Of a stretch of DNA of 64,000 nucleotides, positions 1 through 12,800 are shown piece by piece. The DNA is taken from positions 17,774,867 to 17,838,866 of the forward strand of contig NC_092525.1 of the NCBI RefSeq assembly GCF_037038585.1, given 5' to 3'. The translations under genes were made by a program, and so were the position numbers. Position 1 is the stretch's first letter; every line of letters starts with the position of its first letter. The notes beneath the pieces are model-generated. The model searched no databases and was not told the DNA's origin. It saw nothing but the letters and a program-made list of their open reading frames with translations. This stretch comes from Patagioenas fasciata. Taxonomy: Eukaryota > Chordata > Aves > Columbiformes > Columbidae.

Positions 1-732
1 AGCTCTGGGAAGACCTACAATTTTATAAGTCAGACAGCGGGCCTGGTCTCTGCACAAAGGCAAGGAAGTTTGCAGCTTGTCCAGAGGTCTGACGGCTCTT
101 CTCAAGCAGCGAGGACTGCAAGACTTCAGGAATAATGGGCTGTTCCCCATGGCTGTGCTGCAGGCCCACATATAGTTTGCCATGGCTGCACCTCAGATGG
201 GTCCACTCTACCAAAATCAGCTCTTTCAGTCTGGAAACACACCTGCTATCAGTGAAGTCTCTGCTGAGCCTCACTGACCTCTCAACCCTCCAGAGCAACC
301 ATACAGCACTACAGAAGTGTCTGTCCTACCTCATTACTATAAACTTGGTAATGAGTAGGGTTCAAAATCAGGGCAAGGTGTGCCAGCTATCTGCAGGAAA
401 GGCTACAGAGAATAAAAACAGAAAGGACAAAAGTAACAAAACCAGGAGGGAGTAAAGCACAAGCCAGGCTGAGCCAGGGCAGCAGAACCATCTCACTTTG
501 TGTTGCAGAATTACAATCAATAACCACCTGCAACCTCTACCTGCTGTAGTATTAGCCAAACAAGTGTCAGTAGCACAAGTTAAGTCATATGACAAATGCA
601 TACAAAGTCCCATCAACAGTGACCACCCAAGTTTGCCTCCCAGAGCAGCATGTGCTTGTCGTTCTCCCTTTTGGGTGATTCTACCAGCGGTTTTTGGATC
701 AAAGTGAAAAACCGAAAGGTCATTGCTCTCAC
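1..732 (-). other. LEPR intron (left edge), nothing recognised
   Basis: This is intron sequence after the last visible LEPR exon. No further LEPR exon, repeat family or RNA gene is recognised. A chance KPLVESPK reading near 650-700 resembles the start of the next exon but has no splice acceptor. Confidence 0.6.
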
Positions 733-815
733 CTTCCACAGGAGCGTAACATTTTTCTGCCTCCTTGCCGGATCTTCAATAATAATTCTCCAGAATTCAG
801 GGCCCTGTAAGGGAG
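733..815 (-). CDS. LEPR: LEPR exon, start of membrane-proximal FnIII region
   Basis: This 83-base exon (phase 1 in, phase 0 out) encodes [20 protein letters not shown] and KNVTLLWK. It matches mammalian [20 protein letters not shown] and KNVTLLWK. The acceptor is CTTGCAG and the donor AAG|GTGAGA. This is the last LEPR exon seen. The next would begin in phase 0 with a sequence like PLMKND, and no such exon is found in positions 1-732. Confidence 0.95.
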
Positions 816-3800
816 CTGCAAGATTGCAGAGTTTTGAACGAACAGCATCAGATCTCAGTCTGAAGCCAGTCGGGCCACCCAAGCGTGCTCTGGAGCACAC
901 GTACCTTTGACGTCTTTCACAAGCGTGTGGGCTGATCCGCTCCAGTTGCTCCAGTAACCTGCTCCAGTCAGCTCTCTGCACCGGACCTGAACAACATACT
1001 CAACGCAAAGTTTCTGAACTTGTATCACAGCTGATCTTGTTGGTGCATTTGAAACTTCATAAAGCTGTAAACAGAAGCCAAAATATTTAGAGTAAGAACA
1101 AAAGGCTGTTTAGACATCTGATACAAAACTCCTGAAAATGAACCCAATGAGAAAGTGCCCTAATCAGTAATATTCCTGTGCTAGATAATGCAAATAACCG
1201 TGATTCATCACATGCCCCAAATTCCACAAAAAAACAGTTAAGACATTAAATGACAGCACCACAACAATTCGTGCTCCAGTCTAGACTAAAAAAAGACAGT
1301 ACCTCCCATGTAATTTCTTCCCTGTTCACAGCATACCGAATCTGAAATGTAAGATCATCATTTGCAAATATTGGGTTTGTCCAGCTCACGTTCAGCACCC
1401 CAACATTCCTGGTGATTTCTGCTTTAACATTGGAGGGAGGAAGCAGTTTCACTAGAAAATGGAAAGAAAAATAAACAGTATAATGTCTGCACTAACATTT
1501 CTCTTTAAATCCAATCATCGTGGTTTACTCTCTCCTGTCCTGAGGGCGGCAGGTAACACATCTCTGCTATTCCAGGTAAAGCTGGACTATAACACAAATC
1601 AAAGCAATTCCCCCATCCAGGCTGCCCGGCCGACTCACTCCAGATCAAAGCATTGCAGACTAAAAAAGGCAATGTCTGTCTCATGGGAAACTCATTCCAA
1701 TTTGGACACAAACTAAAATTACTAAAAAAATATTAAGTTGAAAAATCAAAATCAAAGTTTCCTACAGAATAAACACATAATGATCTATTTTATTATTCTG
1801 CTTTACTTCATATAGCCCTTCTGTGGCCTAGCTGCCATGTTTCCTCTCTATGTAAGTTCACATTTGTGTCCAAAAAATACACAGCCCAATGAACGCTCTG
1901 AGTCACAGACCAGATAATCAGACGTGCTTTGCACATTTTGCAGTGTTTGAAAACGCTCAAGCACTGCTCCTGCCTCTTGCTTTTATACAAATTTAGGTAA
2001 ATGCTCTATGTGTCACAAAAAAAACTTTGCAAAAGCATGCAAGACGGTGAATAGTCCCTGGGATTTTAAAGGAATATATAACTAAGTAATACAGATAGTG
2101 CTGAACTGTATCAAAGTATAAACAACAGCTAATTGAAGACTTCAGAAAAACAACCAAGAACCTTAAGAACGAGACTGCCTTCCTAAATATAATACTTGCA
2201 TTTTCTGTAGTTGTCTTTGCAAAACACGCGCTAGGATAAACACGCAAAGCTGGGTGTTTCATTTTAAAGAGATCTGGGTGTTTCATTTTAAAGAGATGAG
2301 CTGCAGTCGCAACCTGCTCCTGTGCCAAGCAAAATGTATGGAAATAACATCTAATCCAATGTCTTCTAGAAGACAAAATCAAAACTCTTATGTCTGCATG
2401 TTCTTTCCACAGCCTAATTTATTTAAAATGCTATGAAGAAGTACTTTACCTACATCATATAAGGAATGAGATCCCAGGTCATAAGTGAAGAAAAACGAGC
2501 ACGAATCTTGACCTACCCACATCTGCTGGAACGACACAAGTTGGTGAGGACTCAAGTGTTCCTAGCGAGTGCTTAAATTCTATCCACATGGTATATCCAG
2601 ATAAAAGAAAAATCGGCTGAAATGTGCACTCGTAAGAATGATTCTTCTGTAAACGGCATTCTTTCACCTCTGATTTTGGAGAAGTACTTGGAACGTCAGA
2701 ACAATAAATTGTGCTCCTTGAAAGAGGAAAAAAAAATTTAGTTAACAAATTGCAACTATAAGCTGCTCATGGCATCAGTAAAACAGAACTCTGAAGGCAA
2801 TTAAAACAAATGGTGTCACTGGCACCATCTGGGGTTTTTTGATGATTATTTGGACAGATCTTGAACTTGAATCTGCACTAAATGGATAAATAACACTGCA
2901 GTGTTGCTCCCCAAAGCTTTGGCTCTTTGCCTGAAAAGAGCAGGACATGAAGGCTCTCCCCAGTGCAAAATATTTTGATAAGACACAACAGGAACAAACA
3001 GGTACAACAGGAACAGGTATCTCAAAACACTCATAAATCAGGTTACTGGTGTGGTAGGTGTTGGCAACCTGCACAGTAATGCAGATCCCAGCCAAGAATT
3101 CACTCCAGCTGGGAACATGACTTTCAAAATCCCAACTGGCATCCAGGGGAAAGCTGCCACGTGGATCCACCAGACACGTACAGCAAAGTCTCCAGGAGAC
3201 GGAAATCCCATAAAAATATCAATTCTGAAGGGTGGTATTAAAATCCCACAGACAGTCAGTATCGCATCTGGCAACAGAAAAGAGGAGAGCTGCACTCTGG
3301 ATAAAACAGCATGGGACATCTTATCGGTGATGGAAAGTTTTCAGTTTTCTCCTAATTTCTCCCAAGCTTGCGCACAGCTCAGACTTGTGGTGAGAGCAGC
3401 CGCATTGGGTATTAGTTCCTCAACTGAACCACAAAAGTTACACTTGGCTGAATCTCTCCTCTTCCTGTCGACATCGCCAATGCTGATCAAACTGGTGCCT
3501 CGTGCTTTGAAGGTTCAGCTGAGCATTCTCTGTTTGTCCAATATGTGCATTTCTGTGCTGTTTCTGTTGGCAGCACCGACTGCAGAGGAAGATGCAGCAA
3601 CAGCCCAACCACAACAAAACCCCAGCAGCAGTCATCCCACCGCACAGGTTTCAGCTGTAAAACAGAATTGCATCTGCAACGCAGAAGAAAAGCTCTGGAA
3701 AACCAGACGTGTCTGATGTTGAAGCAACATGTCCGAGTTCCAACGGTCATTGTGAGGACTTGTCTGTGTCTCAGCAAAACCCACCAGCTCAAACATATTT

Positions 3801-6800
3801 ATGGTGCCTTCTAAAATCGAGCTCAGGCAATTAAAAAACCTGACGATTTCACTTGGTCCCAAGCTTATAAACATTCCAGTTCTTTTTGTGGTTTTGTTCC
3901 TAATATGCAATAGAACATTATGCAAGTTATTCTGGTGTTTTCATAACTAAACATTTTCAAACACCTTATGCTTCAACTGTTTGGTAGCCACTACATTCAT
4001 GTGGGCCCCAAGGATTTTTGTTTGTTTGTTTGTTTGTTTATTTCTCCTCTTTCAGAACTTCCTATTAACAAACCAAAAAAGACAGACCAAAAAGGTAGAT
4101 CACAATAAACACTAGCATCTGGGAAGTGCTTTTAGTCTGTGTTAATGTTCACTGTTGGACCTAGCAGGAATGCTCTAACAAATGTACGGATTATCACCTC
4201 CTACTACAAACCAACATTTTTAGCTAAACCTGAACAGTGAAAAGTGAGAATAAAAACTATGGCTAGAGCAGCACAGTTTTTATTTCAAGCTCCCTGCCCA
4301 GAAGTACACTCATATTCATATTTGTGAAGATAGTTGAAACAGAACCTATTCCAGCAGTCAGTCGGTCACTAATCCTGCCCTAAAAGTCTCCACTTGAAAT
4401 CTCGAGCATTCCAGTTATTACTTTAGTCCACAAAGCCCTGAGAAATATTCACCTGGATACTATGATAGTCCAAAACTTCAGCCCACCTCCACCAGAGAGG
4501 ACAGTCCAGCCTTCCAAAGGATTAGGCCGTCAGGGCTGATTGAAGCTTGTTTGCCAAAACCTTTGCATATCCAGTCCAGCTGTGCAGTAAAACTAGGGAT
4601 ATTTTTCTCAGAAAGGCTCGTCTGTCTGTCTGTCTTGTTTATATAAAGACTAACACGGTTCTAGGAAACTCCCGAGCTCAATATATTAGTAACTCAAAGG
4701 GATTTTTTAGTTCCATGGGAAAACAATACTACCCCAGGCAGCATTTGTGCACATAAATGAAGATAAGGATGATCATTCCACTCATTTAATAACCAGTTTT
4801 CTATTTTATAAACAATAATTGTTTGCCTCACACCGCACCCCAGGTCCCTGCTCTGTCCAAAACAGACAAAATTAAAACAACTATTTTAAAACAATCTAGG
4901 CCAAAACACATGACCAAACCCAGGGAAACCAAGAAGTGCTCTGGCCACCGAAGATGCTACTTTCATAAAATTCCTTTTGTGAATCAAGACTCGATTCTCT
5001 CTCTACAAGCAAGATTTCTTTTTCCATCTGGAATGAATTAAGTTCCATCCCTCTATTTGTATCTACTGTCTGTATATAGAAAAAAAAAAGATAGGAAATT
5101 ACAGAAAAATCAAAGATTGAATGGAGATCTCCAGAGGTCTCTAGTCAAACCTCCAACTAAAAAGGGTTAAATTCAAAGTCAGATGAAACTCCCAGGGTCC
5201 TGTCCGGTCGAGATTTGAAAGTCTCCAAGGACAAAGATTCTACAGCCTCTCTGGGCCACTGCTCAGTCACCCTCACTGGCAATAGATATTTTTCCCTTAT
5301 TTCCTTATAATTTGTATATACAAGCAACTAGAAGAATAATTTTTATAACTGATACAAGCAAACACATGTACTTTTAAGACAACTGCCTTCCAAACTGTAC
5401 CAACGGGGTTTACAAATGCTGAAAAAAACCTGCAAATAGAATCCACATTACATACTTGGGTACGTGTGGTCCCTTCTCTGAACACATAGTTAATACCTCT
5501 GGAGTTCCAGTTGGGAAAAAGTCTGGCACATTTTATAATCATATCTATTCCCAATTCTTTGCTGTAATAGTATTTCCAGAGCAAAGCTGTACGTACCTGT
5601 AGTATCTTAACTGCAAGGAACTCCCCAGGAGCACCGTGGTTGGGTCTGCAGACCATGTGCAAGTCATTTGAGTTAAGTACCCATCCGTTTCACATGTGAT
5701 ATTAATATTCACATCTAATTAAAACACATGGAAAGTTTATCAACAAAGATATCACTGTTTAGACAAAAAAAAAAAAGCATTACAAGTCATAACTGCTCAA
5801 TAAAAGCTAACTGGAGTTTAAAATGGAAATATTCTGACCTTACTATTAAAACGCACCAAAATGATAATTTAAAATCATCTGGAGTCTTACCTACTACATA
5901 TAATTCAGCGTATCTATGATGACATTCCCTATTTTGATGACAACAGTATAATGTGTTATAGAAGAAACTTCCTCTAGGTTTTGTTGCTTTCAAGTTGAAA
6001 AGAGTAACTTTGCTTACGCGATCGTTCACAAGTGTATACTGACTTTCTGGGATTTCTTCTGCTAAATTCAGCCACCAAACAATCTTCTTGGACACTACAG
6101 TCTTGCTTTTGTTTTTATAGATGCAATGAAATGAAACGTTAGAACCAACACTGGTCAGTATCTTAGGGGGGAAGTACAAGACTTCAGCTGCACAGAAAAA
6201 AGGGGAAAAAAAAGAAACACATTGAGATTAGAATTTGAACAAAAAAAAAAAAAAGAACATCATAAAAGTATATAACAATAGAAAAAAAAATATTATCATC
6301 CAGTTGTATTTCTAAATTTCCTACTTCTTAATTACTATTAACAACTACAGGGGAGAGAGGCAGAGATGAGCCTTTGACTGTTTCCCTCCATAACTGATTT
6401 TTGTAAATTCTGTTAAAAATAATCTTTAATATCCTCAGGCAAATAGGAATTAAATGAGCAGAAAATCACAGGAGGGTACAGTAAAAGCAATCCACAGCAG
6501 CACAAGGGAAACAGGGAATCATACAGGCTCCTGTAAACTAAATATTGGAAACTAGATTAACAGTGCTGCTTTTTACTCAGCCCACTTGCTTAAGGCATTA
6601 GGTTACTTAAATATTGTGACAAGTACTTGCAACCTCACAAGGGTTGGCTTCTGTAACTTCTCTCACAAACACACACACCACAAACTTTCAAATCATAAAT
6701 TTGTCCTCAGGTAAAAGCGAGAGAAGATCCAAATCGAAGAAGAGTGACATTTCAGTTTGAAAAAAAAAAAATTGCTCTTTTGAACCATGCAGGGATGTTG

Positions 6801-9800
6801 AAATCTCATGTTAGCTGAAGCATTACTGTAATAGAGGAACATCAATTTTCAGAGAACTGCTCTTTGGAATGGGGAAGAGAGGACTGAAAAAATATATATT
6901 TTTTTAACAAATAATAATCAAGCTTTTCAGTAGTTATTAATCCCATTCCTATCAAAGCCAGCAGGAGATTAATGTCTCAAAAAACGTATTTTACAATCTC
7001 AGCAGTGTAGTTAATACCAAATAGTAGCAGTGATACAGTAAGTGATGCACCTAAACACAAAGAATTTGCAAAGCACATAAACAAGCAGTAGCCCAGGCGC
7101 AAGCGACAGGTGTTACACACCTGCTGAAAGGGAACGGTTTGCCAAAGATCAGCCCCAAGCCAGCATGAAAATCCTTAAAAGGGCAGATTTGCTTTCCCTG
7201 GTGGAGGAATCACACCAGACATTTTTAGGGTTTTTCCAAAATACAGGTCTTCTCAGCTAGCAGAGCAGAATTACAACATTGTCAGAGACTTGAGTATTGA
7301 GTGGAGGTTAAATGCTGCCAGCTGTCTTTTGAAATAGAAAAACTCTTAGAGAGAGAGCTTCTTCTGGGGCTGAAGAGGTGTTTGGGGAGCAAGCATACAG
7401 GTGCCATGGAGCTGAGTGTCCAGTCTACACCCATTAGTCCAGAACTCTTTGAGTGCGAGTCACAAACAGAGGAAAGAGCAGAATCTTGGGAAGAGCCATG
7501 CAGAAAGAGAAGCAGAAGGGGAAAGAACTTACACTGAGCTTTTCAGCCCCACTCACACATACTGCTCCTCCCTGGAGAACACACGCTCTCAAATACTCTT
7601 TCCACAAAACAAACTAGGAAATTTGTTTTCTTCCAAAATATTACATACTGCATGTGAGTGACTGCGCGTGACCTACCTCCCCAGCTGAGATTATACGGGG
7701 AGCTCCAGTCACTCCAGAAGCCCAGACCATGGCGGTTCCTGCACCGCACGTGAACCAAGTCTGAAGAATCGAGTAGCGTATTGTCTACGGCCAGGGAGGT
7801 TTCTTGAGCAACGTGAACCATCTATTGGATTACCAGAAGTCATTATTGTTGTATAAAGCAACAGCAAAAAGAAAGAGATGGGGGAATCAAAACTAATAGT
7901 TTAGAGAGTACTTTTCAGGCAGTAAGGTGGGTAAAAAAACCCTTTCTTCTTTACTGTAAATTTGAATACGGTAGAGGTTGCATACCTTTGTGGAAAAACA
8001 TGGGATGTTAATTAACAGCTGCTTTTTATTCCAGAGCCAGCTGTGTGGTAGCAAGAGAAAAAGCTAATTCACTAATAAAAGTTATAAATATTAAACATAT
8101 ATGCAGGTCTCATTGAATTTGGAAGAGAGTTTTGCCTTCAGACATCACAGCACCTAGCATTTCATCCCAAAAGAAAGATGGGAGCATGTCTGTAAGACCC
8201 AAGAGGTCTTTCACCATTGTGTAATGTCAAGTCCATCTTGGCAGCCTCACCACACTGTTGATGTTTACCAGGCTCTACTGGACACACCAGTAGAACCAGC
8301 ATGTCAAGCCCAGCTCCACCAGAGCCACGGAGGACAAGGACTGTGGTCAGAAATCCTGGGCTCTGGAAAGGCCCCACCGACCTGCTCCATCGTTAGACCA
8401 CAAGCAGAGCAGACTCACCTGCCAACTGCTTTGACCTGAGCTTGCTGAGATCTTCACCTCATACTCCAGTGGGTACGGCATCGGCTCGGGGTCGGACCAG
8501 CAGATCTTCACTTGACCTTCCTCTGTCATGTCTAGATGCAGGTTCAAAGGAGGTTCAGGCTTTACTGAGGACAAATTAATCGACAAGTTTACCACTAACC
8601 CTACTGCCTGTGACTGCTGGCAGTAATGGGTTTGTTTTTAGTGATCCCATGTAAATGCGCTACAGTAAATCAGATCTTATTATTACTTATATACCATTTC
8701 AAAGCAATTATCCTAGTGAAGACCACCAGGAATAAGTGATTTGGCAATAGACATAGCTTTTAAACACAAGTCAGTAACTTTTGCATCACATTTTCATGAA
8801 TTTTCTACCCCAGATAATGATGTCTGTTCTGCTGATGCCACCTGTTCTACTGATATCCCCTATAAGCAAGTATAACTCCACATTACACAAGTATTCATAG
8901 TTTTACTTTCAAAAGAATTTTTAACTGAGCTTGGCAGAACACATACTAATATCATGCATTTTAAAAATATACTGCACTAAAATGACATAACTAGTTTGTT
9001 CTGCTTAAGCACTGGCAGATGCAACTCTGAATTTTTAGTTTTTTCCTGTAGCATATTTTAAAAGTAGCACGATGATATGTGTGACCTCTCCTATTCAGAA
9101 CTAGCCCACTCAGAGACTTTTAACTTATTCTGTTTGCAAAGCACATATAGTTCGGAAGAAGTTGCTAAAACTTCTGCTTTTTTCCCCACAGCTGACAGAA
9201 TCCCTGCCTTTGTGAAATTTGCCAAAATCCGCAAGAACTGTGCATACTGGATAGCAACATGTATCAAATTAATAATGTCAGTATAGTTTTAACTTGATTA
9301 AACACAGAGGAATGTTTTCCAACGTGGAAAATGCTGGAACTGTATGTGTAAGGAAGAAAGCATCAGGACAACAGAGCTGCTTGAGAAAAGAGGTAGTTTT
9401 ATTTCATAAATAACTTTAGAAACAGCTTTTTTTTCCCCTCAATTTTAATTTAAGTCCTCAGTGACACAGACTCAGGCACAGAAAGGTCCTGATCAGAACC
9501 GGAAGCTCAGTTCTAACATCCTGGCCTTTACATGGCTCCTTTTGTACTAGAGCCCAGACAGGGATTAGGTGGCTACAAAACACGTTCAGCACCTCCCTGG
9601 GCAAGTGAGACAGCACCAGGAGGCCTTTTCCTGCCCTGTCTGTGCCTCCTTCTCCTGCAAAGACATCCTGCTGCTGTTTTCCAGGAGAATCATGGAATTG
9701 TTTTGGTTGGAAAAGACCTTTAAGATCATTGAGTCCAGCCATTAACCCAATGCTGCCAAGTCCACCTCTACCTCATGTCCCTGAGAACCTCATCTACCAT

Positions 9801-12800
9801 GTGTTCAGCCCCCCCGGGAATGGTGACTCCGCCACTGCCCTCGGCAGCCTGTTCCAATGCCCGACAGCCCTTTGGGGAAGAAATTGTTCCCAACATCCAA
9901 CCTCAACCTCCCCTGGCGCAACTTGAGGCCATTTCCTCTGGTCCTGGTGCTTACTCCTTGGGAGCAGAGCCCATCCCCCCCGGCTCCAACCTCCTCTCAG
10001 GTTTCAGGTACAGGTCATCCTTACCTATGTCTATAGGCTTGACTGACGCCACAGGTGACCACAGAGGTGTCCCACCAACCGTCGCCTTCAGCCACATGAT
10101 GAGCGTGTGGTTGAGTTCCAGGGAAGGCAGGTGACACTCACACCTGTCATACGCACTGCAGTCACACTGAGCGGCCACCACAGTCCCCTTGAGAGAGCTC
10201 GTAGACACATCTCCCAGTGACAGCTCTGATCTGCAAGGGAAAAAACAAACCTTAAACCAAAACAAACCAGTATTTCTTTCTATATTCTATCTCAATAAAG
10301 GACGTTTGTCCATCTGCATAAGGTTCATTTACAAAAAAACAATATTGAAAAAAAGTTTAAAAGGCAGTAACTGTAACCCATTGCTTTTACTTTGCTGCTT
10401 CTCCCGTTTTAAATGTTTTCCAAGTAAAGTAGTTAAAATAGTTTCACGAAAAGTATTCCTAAGGTTTGATTGCAAAACAAGCGTTTTACAATACTGGGTG
10501 ATACCTGTATTGAGTTGGGGCCGTTTCTGATTCCTGATGGTAAATATTAGGACATAATTCATAGGCACACAAATGGAGTTTCCCTTACAGTGGACTAATT
10601 GTCTGCTCCCTGACACCCCATAGAGATTATGTTCTAATTCCTATTCATGAGGCAGTGAAATAAAAGCCAAACAACTTAATATTCCCTCCAGCTTCTGCTC
10701 CAATTAAGCATCACAAGCAATATAATAATAAAAAACAAGTATTTGAGGGAAAAATAAGTTTTGGAATAGCAAAAGGCTGAAGAACTCCACCATTCAGAAC
10801 ACACTGTAGTACTCATTTTCAGTTACTCTCTATTATTTTTAAACAAGAAATAGACTCCTGTGTCCTCGAGAAGTCTATTCGATAGTGTGATGTTTGCCAG
10901 GAATGCAATGCAATGCAATGCAATATACACACATTCCTATTATTGTCTTGGACAGGCTCACAGAAAGTATTCAGTAATTAACTTACTGCATTTTGGTTTT
11001 ATTGGTTCTCAAAGTAAAGCACATGGGACTATTTTTAACTGAATGCTTAGATGTAGTTTCAAGGGGGGGTTGCCTTTTTCTTCCTTTTTTCTATTAACAC
11101 TCCTTTCTTATTTAACATACACATTTTTTTATGACATAATCCACTGCAAAAAGATACACTTTTGAAGTTTAAAGTAACTAACAGCTGCATGGGCATAATA
11201 TATGTTTCATAAACAGTTTAACCAGATTTTTTAGTAATATGGTTTCGATCCATTTTAAATGAAACAAGCTACAAAGTAGCACATACTGATACAGGTAGTA
11301 ATGCATTGTGTCTCTCGATGGCCACCACATTTAGTTAATGTCTCTGAAACACAGAATTTTCTTGGGTCAGCTCCAAGAAGCAGCACAAAGACACCCCAAA
11401 CTGTTTCCCATGTACACGTTAGCACACAGATGCTTTTCAAGTACGTTTTAGAGCAATCCTCATGTGTGCGATTGCTCTTTCAACCGTGTTTTCAATTGCC
11501 ATTTGCTTCAGTCAAACTATTCTGGATTTCTGAAATAAACACTGCACAAGTGGGCACAAAGCTGCTTCTGTTCTGAGAGCAACCGCCAGTTCCCAAAGAA
11601 TTCTTCATTCCCATTTTTATTCCACAGATACTCTTCAGACTGATTCAGACACAGACACACGTTTATGGTGTGCTGCAAGTATTCAGTGGCACGAGCCTCC
11701 TTAAAATACTGAATTTAATAGTGTGAACATTTTGTGGCCGAACTCCTTACAGCAGCAAAGCCAAGACAAATCCTAAAAGTTAAACCATCCTGGATTCCTT
11801 CCTGCTTTTGACATTTCATCCATACAAAAAAGCTTATGAACTGTTCTGAAGTAATTTTGGAATTATTTCTGTATAGCAAGGCCTTTTTTCTTTTTTTTTC
11901 CCCTAATTCAAAGAAAGAAATTGAAGTTACTAGACTAAGAACCTTTCTGTAGAAGTTTAAAATGGTTTTATAGTTGGCATGACTCATTGTAACACTTGAA
12001 TTCAGGGAGGGCAGAGGACTCTACACTGGAAGAGAAAAAAGGACAAAATTTTCTGTCTTTTTTTTTTCCATATCAATTCAGTATCCAGTACATTTAACCG
12101 ACTGTAGAGCACAGGGGAAATGGGCATGATGACCCTGTAAGTTGTGCAGGTTTATATGAATGTGTAGTTTACATTTATTAGTGCTACAGTCAGCCAATAC
12201 TGACATTCCTAAAATTATTTTTACCAGGACTCGTTGACTTTAGGACACAAGAATTATGGAACCTTACGCTGATGGTATTTGGCAGACATATAGTTTTTAA
12301 ATTACTTGGAATATTTTTGTTTTTATACTTGTGGTTCCACTTCTTTCCCCTGAATTTCCTTTCAAAGATTTCACAGAATTTTCTTTTAAGTTCTCTGCCT
12401 TCTCCTATTGCTCTCAGATTTCATTAGTCTCAAAAAACCCACACTCAATCCAGAAGAATGTAGTTTCATCAAACCATTTCTTTAATCTGATCTATCTGGA
12501 ATGCAGTTACCACCTCACCACTCCCCCATCTTTCTCCTCTGACTCTTCTTCTCTCCAAAGAATTATTTCCATTTTTAAGCATCAAACTGAGCTTTGTAAA
12601 AACTGACTTTAGAGGAGCTTATGCTTTTAAAGCCCTCATAAGTTCAGGAGAGGTCAGTGCCTTCATTCAGTAGGATAAGAGAGAAATTTTGGGTACACTT
12701 AAAGCAATGAGCTACTAAAAACTGGAGTTTTCCATAGGACCTGCAGCTTATCAAGAGAAACTATAAATCCTGGTCCAACAAGCACTTTATATCATGCAAC

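Larger units (their letters stand above)
2717..5596 (-). other. LEPR intron with unrecognised ORFs and an old CR1 piece
   Basis: This intron of about 2.9 kb holds a TTTG microsatellite (about 4016-4041), an old CR1 fragment (about 5120-5305) and an unassigned plus-strand frame of 221 codons at 3051-3716. I recognise no other gene. Confidence 0.6.

Noticed and set aside
613-700. A minus-strand reading KPLVESPKREND that resembles the expected next LEPR exon (KPLMKND)
   Set aside because: There is no AG acceptor before it, the similarity ends after a few residues, and a stop follows soon. Treated as chance.
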